DNA from: Mycobacterium asiaticum
Lineage (GTDB): Bacteria > Actinomycetota > Actinomycetes > Mycobacteriales > Mycobacteriaceae
Direction of reading: 5' to 3'
Length of the DNA stretch: 35,073 bases
Assembly: GCF_001673315.1 (NCBI RefSeq)
Contig: NZ_LZLQ01000152.1
Coordinates: forward strand, 1-35,073
Shown here piece after piece: positions 25,667 through 31,854 of this stretch. The notes beneath the pieces are model-generated. The model was not told the DNA's origin. It did no database searches and saw only the letters and a list, made by a program, of their open reading frames with translations. Made by a program: the position numbers and the translations under genes. Every line of letters begins with the position of its first letter. Positions within the stretch are counted from its first letter, which is position 1.

Positions 25667-26002
25667 TCAAGGCACCGGTTCGCCGGTGCGGATCATCACC
25701 GCGTCCGCGGCGTCCACCGGGGCCGGCTGATGCATGATTTCGACCGCCATCGCGACCATGATCAGTGAATAGATCATGTGTAGCAGGTTGAGCGCGTCGT
25801 CGGGCAGTCCGTCCAGCGGAAACTTGTCGCAATACTCGATGGCCTCTTCCAACCGCGGGAAGAACGCGTCGTAAAACTCCCGCAGGTCGGCCATCGAGCT
25901 GGTCACCCGCGCATTCCAGCGCTCGGTTTCGGTTGCCAGACACCAAATTTGGGCGTAATCCTCCAGCTCGGCGAATGCGCTGGGCAGCAGGTTCTCCGAC
26001 AT
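25667..26002 (-). CDS. Small helical Rieske-associated protein, copy 1
   Basis: The 111-residue protein is acidic and apparently all-helical, with the conserved core FYDAFFPRLEEAIEYCDKF, then PLDGLPDDALNLLHMIYS and a hydrophobic IMVAMAVE. It is clearly homologous to 30180-30509, roughly half identical by eye, including the shared terminal EPVP. It is too short and of the wrong fold pattern for the NTF2-like beta subunit of ring-hydroxylating oxygenases. The start lies one base after the stop of the Rieske alpha gene (TGAGATG), so translation is coupled. A role as helper, small subunit or regulator of that oxygenase is an inference. I do not recognise the family. Confidence 0.85.
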   Translation of the reverse strand: MSENLLPSAFAELEDYAQIWCLATETERWNARVTSSMADLREFYDAFFPRLEEAIEYCDKFPLDGLPDDALNLLHMIYSLIMVAMAVEIMHQPAPVDAADAVMIRTGEPVP

Positions 26003-26003
26003 C

Positions 26004-27269
26004 TCACACCCCCGCCGGTGTCTTCTCGCGGCGGTAGGCCTCGACCCAGTCGACGGCCACCTTGTGCAGATGGCGCACCAAGATCTCCTGATCGTTGAGC
26101 GGAAAGTCGTCAACAACGCCGTATTCCAGCGCGGCTTGCGTCCCACCCAACATCCCGGCGTCCTGCAGCGCGAATTCCTTGAGCACCACCGCGGCCACTT
26201 CGTGCTCGATGCGCTCGCGCACGCTCCGTGCCGGGTGGAAATAGGTGTAAGCCTCGAAGCGGTGGGTGTTGTACGAAGTCGGCCAGTAGCGGTAGAGCAG
26301 ATACCAACCGCCGTAGATCAGGATCTCGGTATTGGGGAAAATCTGGAAGTTGCTGATTCCCCACTGTTCGATCCCGCCCGGATTGAGTCCGGCGATCGGC
26401 AATTCACCGATATCGGGGGTACGCCACGGGCCGACCAATCCGCTGCGCGTGGCCCGCTCGATCGGGTACATGTACTCCGGCGGCAGCAGCCAGCGACGCC
26501 GCCCCGCGGTGGAGACCATCCGGTGCGGCCCGTCGAGTTGGAAATGCCCGCAGGTGAATCCGGCGTTCGGGTCACGGACCTCCGCGGGAACCTGCTGCGA
26601 GTGCAGCGACGGCACGTGGTAATACTCCTGGAACGCGTCGGCGAAAATCTTCCAGTTGCTGTTGTTGTGGGCGACCCACTCGTAGCGTTCGGTCAGTTTC
26701 CCGAACGGGTAGTCGTCCAGACCGGTGATCATAGGACCCAGGAACTCGCGCAGGCTCTGCCGCGGTTCGGCGTCGAAGTTGATGAAGATGAAACCGTTCC
26801 ACACATCGCAGTGCACCGGCCGCAACCCGTATTCGGCTGGATCCAGATCGAAGAACTCCGACTGCTGCTGCACGAAATTCAGTGCGCCGTCCAGACCGTA
26901 ACGCCAACCGTGGTATTTGCAGGTGAACTGCCGACAGGTCCCGCGGGTCTCGTCACCGGGAAAGTCGTTCCACACCAACTTGTTTCCCCGGTGCCGGCAC
27001 ACGTTGTAAAAGGCACGAATGCGGTCGTCGCGGCCTTTGACCAGGATGACGGAGCTGCGGGTCACCTCAATTTCCTTGGTGAGGTAGCTACCGGTCCGGG
27101 GCAACTCCTCGACACGGGCGACGTTCAGCCACGCCCGTTTGAAGACGGCTTCGCGCTCCAATTCGTAGAACTCCTCAGAAGTGGAGTCCCGGAAGGAAAT
27201 TGGCGCGGTACCCAGCTCGGGGTAATGCTCGGTCCACGACCCTTCGGCGGGTCTGCCCGATCGTGTCAT
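26004..27269 (-). CDS. Rieske non-heme iron oxygenase alpha subunit, copy 1
   Basis: The 421-residue catalytic subunit activates O2 on a mononuclear iron using electrons from a ferredoxin. The Rieske cluster ligands are CRHRGN near residue 86 and CKYHGW near 108. The mononuclear site is NWKIFADAFQEYYHVPSLH near 204-222 (two His), with a late Asp in FPLNDQEILVRHLHK near 395. It belongs with ring-hydroxylating or demethylating oxygenases of the homo-oligomeric kind. It is a paralogue of 30506-31768, with many shared stretches (HYPELGTAPIS, REAVFKRAWLNV, YWPTSYN). The start has AAGGAGG. It is the third gene of the ferredoxin operon. Substrate unknown. Confidence 0.93.
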   Translation of the reverse strand: MTRSGRPAEGSWTEHYPELGTAPISFRDSTSEEFYELEREAVFKRAWLNVARVEELPRTGSYLTKEIEVTRSSVILVKGRDDRIRAFYNVCRHRGNKLVWNDFPGDETRGTCRQFTCKYHGWRYGLDGALNFVQQQSEFFDLDPAEYGLRPVHCDVWNGFIFINFDAEPRQSLREFLGPMITGLDDYPFGKLTERYEWVAHNNSNWKIFADAFQEYYHVPSLHSQQVPAEVRDPNAGFTCGHFQLDGPHRMVSTAGRRRWLLPPEYMYPIERATRSGLVGPWRTPDIGELPIAGLNPGGIEQWGISNFQIFPNTEILIYGGWYLLYRYWPTSYNTHRFEAYTYFHPARSVRERIEHEVAAVVLKEFALQDAGMLGGTQAALEYGVVDDFPLNDQEILVRHLHKVAVDWVEAYRREKTPAGV

Positions 27270-27280
27270 CGTGGCCTCCT

Positions 27281-27338
27281 TGTCATCGCACCGATGTCAT
27301 AAGCACCGGCGTCATAAGCACCGGTGTCATAGCACCGA
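27281..27338. repeat. Four-unit 14/15-base tandem repeat between SDR and Rieske genes
   Basis: Units are TGTCATCGCACCGA (27281), TGTCATAAGCACCGG (27295), CGTCATAAGCACCGG (27310) and TGTCATAGCACCGA (27325). The last contains the SDR stop codon. On the coding strand each unit brings an ATGAC, and only the ATG at 27269, after AAGGAGG, begins the Rieske gene. The array sets the intercistronic spacing and would be prone to copy-number change. Confidence 0.85.
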
Positions 27339-28079
27339 TCCGCCGTTGACACCCACAACCTGACCGGTGATGAACCTGGCCTCGTCCGAGCACAGGAACC
27401 CCACCGCCGCGGCGATGTCTGCCCCGGTTCCCAGGTATCCCACCGGAATGTTGCCGGCCATCTGTTCGTTGGGCGGCAGGTAGCCGGCCGCCTGCCCCTG
27501 GTGCTGCATCGGCGTCTCGATCCCCGAGGGCGGAATGGTGTTGACCGTGATCCCTTGTGCCGCATACTCGCGGGCCAGTGACTTGGTCAGGGTCAGCACT
27601 GCGCCTTTGGCAGCCGCGTAGTGGGCGGCGAAGGGCGACCCGCGCTGCGCGCTCGACGACGAGATCAGCACGATCCTGCCCCAATTGGCGGCCAGCATGT
27701 CCGGCAGCGCGACTTGGCAGCAATGGAAGGTGCCGGTCAGGTTGACATCGACGATGCGGGCCCAATCCGCGACGGTGATGTCCAGGAACGCCGAGAAGCC
27801 GAAGAGCCCGGCACTGGTCACCAGGACCGAGACCGGACCCAGTTCGCTGCGCACCTTGGCGAACGCCTGCTCGACGGCGACGCGGTCGGTGACGTCGGCG
27901 CCGACACCGAGGGCGGTGACCCCACTTTCCCGTAAATCGTCGGTAACCCGCTGTGCGGCATCCTCATTCACGTCGAGTACCGCCACCTTGTGGCCGCGTC
28001 GGCCCAATTCGTGGCAGGTCGCTTCGCCGATGCCCGAAGCGCCACCCGTCACCACCGCCACCCTGGCCACTCTGGTCAT
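27327..28079 (-). CDS. Short-chain dehydrogenase/reductase
   Basis: The 250-residue classical SDR has the cofactor motif TGGASGIGEAT near residue 11, a D-x-N loop (VLDVNEDA) that favours NAD(H), the catalytic Ser in LISSSSAQRG near 140, and Tyr-Lys in HYAAAKGAV near 154-158. The ending VVGVNGGSVL is typical. It probably oxidises a hydroxylated or dihydrodiol product of one of the Rieske oxygenases, or a related alcohol. That is inference from position: it sits between the ferredoxin gene (16 bases upstream) and Rieske alpha copy 1. GGGAGA serves as ribosome site. Confidence 0.92.
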   Translation of the reverse strand: MTRVARVAVVTGGASGIGEATCHELGRRGHKVAVLDVNEDAAQRVTDDLRESGVTALGVGADVTDRVAVEQAFAKVRSELGPVSVLVTSAGLFGFSAFLDITVADWARIVDVNLTGTFHCCQVALPDMLAANWGRIVLISSSSAQRGSPFAAHYAAAKGAVLTLTKSLAREYAAQGITVNTIPPSGIETPMQHQGQAAGYLPPNEQMAGNIPVGYLGTGADIAAAVGFLCSDEARFITGQVVGVNGGSVL

Positions 28080-28095
28080 CGGATCGTCTCCCGGC

Positions 28096-28401
28096 TCACT
28101 CGTAGACCACCCGTACCACCGGCGTGGTCGGTTGCGCCTGGCAGGTCAGCACCCACCCCTCGGCCACCTCTTCCTCCTCGAGCGCTTCGTTGTTCAGCAT
28201 CCGCGCGCAGCCTTCGGTCAGGCGCGCCATACACGTTCCGCAAGAACCGACTTCACACGACGACGGCGGGGACAATCCGGCCATCCGGGCCGTCTGCAGC
28301 AGGGTGTCACCCGGCGAGTAGGACACCGCGGTGGTGCGCCCGCCGAGTTCGATCGTCACCTGTGCGGCGTCGACGCAGGACAAAGCAGGGGATTCAGACA
28401 T
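28096..28401 (-). CDS. Stand-alone [2Fe-2S] ferredoxin, plant/xanthine-oxidase-like type
   Basis: The roughly 101-residue electron carrier binds a [2Fe-2S] cluster through CEVGSCGTC (C-x4-C-x2-C) and a later Cys in WVLTCQA. This is the cluster pattern of the C-terminal domain of oxygenase reductases such as KshB, but the flavin and NAD domains are missing. It probably passes electrons to one or both Rieske oxygenases and depends on a reductase encoded elsewhere. The start could be ATG 28407 or 28401. I prefer 28401 because a SigA-like promoter (TTGATA, 18 bases, TACTCT) would start transcription at that A, giving a leaderless message. It is the first gene of an operon that continues to the SDR. 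Confidence 0.88.
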   Translation of the reverse strand: MSESPALSCVDAAQVTIELGGRTTAVSYSPGDTLLQTARMAGLSPPSSCEVGSCGTCMARLTEGCARMLNNEALEEEEVAEGWVLTCQAQPTTPVVRVVYE

Positions 28402-28408
28402 CTCCATC

Positions 28409-28445
28409 AGAGTATCAACTACTTGTGAATGTTATCAAGTACTAG
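28409..28445 (-). promoter_or_regulatory. Promoter with overlapping MarR-type operators for the ferredoxin operon
   Basis: On the minus strand a -35 TTGATA (28438-28433), an 18-base spacer and a -10 TACTCT (28414-28409) are seen. The spacer holds the near-palindrome CAAGTAGTTG (28425-28416). A second related site, CAAGTACTAG on the plus strand at 28436-28445, is displaced by exactly 20 bases and overlaps the -35. The inner 14-mer TCAACTACTTGTGA (28415-28428) recurs as its reverse complement at 31820-31833. Binding there would block RNA polymerase. The MarR gene ends 12 bases away. Confidence 0.6.
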
Positions 28446-28456
28446 ATAAAGGGAGG

Positions 28457-28924
28457 TCACTCGTCCACGTGATCGGTGAACAGCTCATGACCGGTGCCCT
28501 TCTCCACGACGCGGCCCAGCAGTTCGCGCAGTGTCTCCTGCTCCTGCGGGCTGAGCACGCCGAACACCTGCTCGTGGGCGGCCACAGCGTCGCTGACCAC
28601 CGTCGCGGCGGCCTTGCGTCCTTCGCCGGTGAGGTAGGCCTGCAGGATGCGGCCGTGCGCCGGGTTCTTCTTCCTTTCCACCAGTCCCCGGCGCTCCAGC
28701 GACGTCAACGCAAGCTGAACACCTTGCGGACTGATCAGCAGCCGTCGGGCGAGATCGGCGCCGGACAGGCCGGGTTCATTGGCAAGCTGGCGGAGCACGC
28801 CGATCTGCGCCGTGCTGACGCCGTGCGTGCTCATGGCCTCGTTGATGGTCGTCAGCGAGTAGTAGAAGGCCTGTTTGAGAAGCCACAGGATGTTGTCGGT
28901 GAGTTCGATGTCGGCCCCCGTCAT
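28457..28924 (-). CDS. MarR-family transcriptional regulator
   Basis: The 155-residue winged-helix protein has an N-terminal dimerisation helix (NILWLLKQAFYYSLTTINEAM). The recognition region is SGADLARRLLISPQGVQLALTSLERRGLVERKK at about residues 50-85, broken by normal turns. The wing is NPAHGRILQAYLTGEG, and a C-terminal helix completes the fold. Such proteins usually repress catabolic genes and let go when a substrate binds. It is the last gene of the operon Rieske alpha 2, small protein 2, amidohydrolase, MarR, and overlaps the amidohydrolase stop (ATGA). I infer that it binds the CAASTASTTG sites before both Rieske operons and so controls its own synthesis. Direct proof is lacking. Confidence 0.92.
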   Translation of the reverse strand: MTGADIELTDNILWLLKQAFYYSLTTINEAMSTHGVSTAQIGVLRQLANEPGLSGADLARRLLISPQGVQLALTSLERRGLVERKKNPAHGRILQAYLTGEGRKAAATVVSDAVAAHEQVFGVLSPQEQETLRELLGRVVEKGTGHELFTDHVDE

Positions 28925-30183
28925 GCGTCGGCGCCCGCCGGTGCTTTGTAAACCTGTCCGTTCTTCATGACGAACGCGACGTCGGAGGTGGCCCCGATGT
29001 CCCGGGCGGGGTCACCCGGCACGGCGATGATGTCGGCCAGGTAACCCGGCGCCAGCCGGCCGAGTTCGTCGTCGGCTTCGATCAATTCGGCGGCCACCAC
29101 GGTGGCGGCCCGGATCGCCTGCATGGGGGTCATGCCGCGGTCGACCAGGGCCCGAAGTTCTTTGGCGTTCTGGCCGTGCGGGATCGCCGGCGCGTCGGTG
29201 CCGCACGCGATTCGCACCCCGGCCGCAATCGCCTTGGGCAGCATCGCCTTTGCGCGAGGAAAGACTTCCTCGGCCTTCTTGCGGAGTTCCGGCGCAATCC
29301 GGTCGATCGCCATCGCTTCGGTCAGATAGGTGGTCGAGACCAGGAAGGTGCCGTGATCGACCATCATCTGGATCGTCTCGTCAGTGGCCAGAAACCCGTG
29401 TTCGATGCAGTCGATCCCAGCGCGAATGCAGGCCCGAATCGCGGAGTCGCCGACGGCGTGCGCGGCCACCCGGACCCCGGCGCGGTGCGCCTCGTCGGCG
29501 ATCGCAGCGAACTCGGCGTCGGAGTACTGCTGAGAACCCGGCGCGGTGCTGTGCGACATGACGCCCCCCGAAGCCGACACCTTGATCAGCTTGGCGCCGT
29601 GCCGAATCTGGTAACGCACACAGGCGATCACGTCGGGCACGCCGTTGGCTATCCCCTCGGCTACCGAAAGTGGCATGACCCCCGGCGCCATCCGCTGGAA
29701 CACCGTCGGGTCCAGGTGCCCGCCATAGGGCGTGACGGCATGCCCCGCGGGATAGATCCGCGGCCCCACGTGCCAGCCCTGGTCCACGGCGCGCTGCAGC
29801 GCAACGTCGAGCAGATAACCGCCGGTCTTGACCATCAGCCCCAGGTTGCGCACCGTGGTGAAACCGGCGTCCAGTGTGGTGCGGGCATTCACCGCGGCCC
29901 GCAACGTTCGGTACGCCGGATCGTCCTGCACGCCATGCATGGGGGCAGGCAAGCCTTCGGGACCGCCGGGGCCGCCGATGAACAGATTCAGTTCCATGTC
30001 CATCAGGCCCGGTAACAGCGTCACGTCCCCGAGGTCGACGACCGTGGCCGAATCGTATTCCACCCGTTCGGGGTTGACGGCGGTGATGCGCTCGCCTTCG
30101 ACCACCACTACAGCGGGCGAGCGCACCCCACCGGCGTCGACGTCCGCCCATCGGGCCGCCCGCAGAACGGTCGCACCGGTCAC
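28921..30183 (-). CDS. Amidohydrolase-superfamily protein with altered metal site
   Basis: The 420-residue TIM-barrel hydrolase resembles the imidazolonepropionase/Xaa-Pro dipeptidase-like group. It retains Lys in AKLIKVSASGG, His in VAAHAVGD and IEHGF, and Asp in CGTDAPAIPHG. The first metal motif, normally PGLIDxHxH, reads PGLMDMELNL, with Glu and Asn replacing both histidines. In some amidohydrolases such as E. coli NagA the HxH is also lost and one metal is used, so activity is still possible. It likely hydrolyses an amide, imide or cyclic ring in the pathway. It overlaps small protein 2 upstream and MarR downstream (ATGA junctions at 30180-30183 and 28921-28924), so expression is coupled. 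Confidence 0.88.
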   Translation of the reverse strand: MTGATVLRAARWADVDAGGVRSPAVVVVEGERITAVNPERVEYDSATVVDLGDVTLLPGLMDMELNLFIGGPGGPEGLPAPMHGVQDDPAYRTLRAAVNARTTLDAGFTTVRNLGLMVKTGGYLLDVALQRAVDQGWHVGPRIYPAGHAVTPYGGHLDPTVFQRMAPGVMPLSVAEGIANGVPDVIACVRYQIRHGAKLIKVSASGGVMSHSTAPGSQQYSDAEFAAIADEAHRAGVRVAAHAVGDSAIRACIRAGIDCIEHGFLATDETIQMMVDHGTFLVSTTYLTEAMAIDRIAPELRKKAEEVFPRAKAMLPKAIAAGVRIACGTDAPAIPHGQNAKELRALVDRGMTPMQAIRAATVVAAELIEADDELGRLAPGYLADIIAVPGDPARDIGATSDVAFVMKNGQVYKAPAGADA

Positions 30184-30509
30184 GGAACCGGCTCAGACAC
30201 ACAGTCCAGGGTGGAGGCGCCCGAGTCCGGCACCCGAGGCTGCTTCCAGCACTCCATCGGAAACGACACCATGATCATGGAGTACAGCAGGTGCATCAGG
30301 TTCAGGACATCTTCGGGCAGATCGTCCAGCGGGAACTTGTCACAGTAGGCCAGCGCCTCCTCGGCACGGGGAATGATCGCGTCATAGAACGCCTTCATCT
30401 CCGTCATCGAACTGGCCAGCCGCTTGGCGTAACGCTGCGCCTCGGACGGCAGGCACCAGTCCGAGAAAGGCTCGAGATCGGCGAATTCTGTTGGGAGCAC
30501 TGCCATCAC
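30180..30509 (-). CDS. Small helical Rieske-associated protein, copy 2
   Basis: The 109-residue paralogue of 25667-26002 shares LPxxFAxLE, SSM, FYDA, YCDKFPLD, LP-D-LNL-H, YSxIMV and the final EPVP. No signal peptide, cofactor motif or cysteine cluster is seen, and the single conserved Cys lies in YCDKF. It overlaps the stop of Rieske alpha copy 2 by four bases (ATGA), so the two are made in step. Finding the same pair twice in one island argues strongly that the small protein works with the oxygenase. It is not a typical NTF2-like beta subunit. The ATG has no separate ribosome site, consistent with coupling. Confidence 0.85.
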   Translation of the reverse strand: MMAVLPTEFADLEPFSDWCLPSEAQRYAKRLASSMTEMKAFYDAIIPRAEEALAYCDKFPLDDLPEDVLNLMHLLYSMIMVSFPMECWKQPRVPDSGASTLDCVSEPVP

Positions 30510-31768
30510 ACCCCCGCCGAGGCGCGGTAGTCCTCGATCCAGGCCGCGGTCTCCTTGTGCAGGTGCCGAATCAGGATCTCCTGGTCACACAGCAGGAACT
30601 CGTCGAGCACCTGCGACTCGATCATCGACTGGGTCGCTTCGAGGGTGTTGGCGTCCTGCAGCCCGTATTCCTTGAACGACACTGCCGCCAGCTCTTGGGC
30701 CACCCGCTCCCGCGGCGTCCGTGGTTGTGGGAAGTACAGCGTGCCCTCGAACACGTGCCTGTTGTACGAGGTCGGCCAGTAGTGATAGGTCAGATACCAG
30801 CCCTGGCCCCAGAACAGCACCACGAAGTTGGGGAACAGCTGGAACGAATCCAGGCCCCACGGATCGCATTTCGCCGGGTTCAGCCCCCTCGGCATCTCAC
30901 CGAGGTCGGGCTTGTCCCACGGTCCGAAAAGTCCGCTCTGACAGATGTCCTCGATCGGTTTGCGCATCTCGGCCGCCATCTCCCAGGCGCGCACCCCCGA
31001 CGTGCTGACCAACCGGTGCGGCCCCTCCAGCCGGTAGTGCGGAGCCTCGAAACCGGCCTCGGCCGCCGCCTTCGAATACGCCGTCGGCGACTGGTTCGCA
31101 TGCAACACCGGCGCGTGATAGAACTCCTGGAACGCGTCCATGTAGAGCTTCCAATTCGCCTTCACCTCCGAGCGGTAGTGCCAGCGGGAGGTCATCTTGT
31201 CGAATGGATAGCCTTCCAGGTCGGTGATCATCGGCCCGAGGAATTCACGCAGCGACTGTTCCGGTTGTTTGGCGAAGTTGACGAAGACGAAGCCCTCCCA
31301 GATGTCGCAGTGCACCGGGACCAACCCGTACCGACTCTTGTCGAGGTCGAAGAACTCCTCCTCCTGCTGCACGAACGTCAGGTTGCCGTCCAAGTCGTAC
31401 CGCCAGGCGTGGTACTTGCAAGTGAACTGGCGGCACACCCCGCTGGTCTCTTCGAGGGGCATGTCGTTCCAGACCAGCTTGTTGCCTCGATGACGACAGA
31501 CGTTGTGGTACGCCGTGACTTCACCAGATCCGGTGCGCACCAAGATGATCGAAGTGTTGACCACCTTGAGCTCTTTGGTGAAGTAGCTGCCTTTGCGTGG
31601 CAGCTGCTCGATCCGCCCGACATTCAGCCAGGCCCGTTTGAAGATCGCCTCACGCTCCAGCCGGTAGATCTCCGGGCTGATGGAATCCTGGTACGAGACC
31701 GGCCCGGTGCCCAGTTCGGGGTAATGCTGTGTCCAGCTACCTTCGGCCGGCTTAGGGAATCGCGCCAT
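30506..31768 (-). CDS. Rieske non-heme iron oxygenase alpha subunit, copy 2
   Basis: This 420-residue paralogue of 26004-27269 has intact Rieske ligands in CRHRGN near residue 86 and CKYHAW near 108. The mononuclear iron site is NWKLYMDAFQEFYHAPVLH near 204-222, with Asp in LLCDQEILIRHLHK. The substrate-facing C-terminal half differs more from copy 1 than the N-terminal half does, suggesting a different substrate or step. It leads the four-gene coupled operon ending in MarR. It is divergent from the aldehyde dehydrogenase gene, with the shared 14-base operator in the 86-base gap. AGGAG lies before the ATG. Electrons probably come from the ferredoxin at 28096. Confidence 0.93.
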   Translation of the reverse strand: MARFPKPAEGSWTQHYPELGTGPVSYQDSISPEIYRLEREAIFKRAWLNVGRIEQLPRKGSYFTKELKVVNTSIILVRTGSGEVTAYHNVCRHRGNKLVWNDMPLEETSGVCRQFTCKYHAWRYDLDGNLTFVQQEEEFFDLDKSRYGLVPVHCDIWEGFVFVNFAKQPEQSLREFLGPMITDLEGYPFDKMTSRWHYRSEVKANWKLYMDAFQEFYHAPVLHANQSPTAYSKAAAEAGFEAPHYRLEGPHRLVSTSGVRAWEMAAEMRKPIEDICQSGLFGPWDKPDLGEMPRGLNPAKCDPWGLDSFQLFPNFVVLFWGQGWYLTYHYWPTSYNRHVFEGTLYFPQPRTPRERVAQELAAVSFKEYGLQDANTLEATQSMIESQVLDEFLLCDQEILIRHLHKETAAWIEDYRASAGV

Positions 31769-31819
31769 GATGCTCCTGTCCGTTCCGTCGCAGCCGACGG
31801 TATATGCTCGGAGTTCTAA

Positions 31820-31833
31820 TCACAAGTAGTTGA
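31820..31833. promoter_or_regulatory. Candidate MarR operator TCACAAGTAGTTGA
   Basis: This is the exact reverse complement of 28415-28428. Its core CAAGTAGTTG is an 8/10 palindrome. It lies 52 bases from the Rieske alpha 2 start and 22 bases from the aldehyde dehydrogenase start, so one bound dimer could affect both divergent genes. TATGCT at 31803-31808 could be a -10 for the plus strand, but I cannot place a convincing -35. Confidence 0.55.
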
Positions 31834-31854
31834 GATTGCCGATCGGAGGCCGGA

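Noticed and set aside
25667..26002. Small Rieske-associated protein as ordinary oxygenase beta subunit
   Set aside because: Beta subunits are about 160-190 residues with an NTF2-like alpha+beta pattern. This protein is about 110 residues and looks all-helical.
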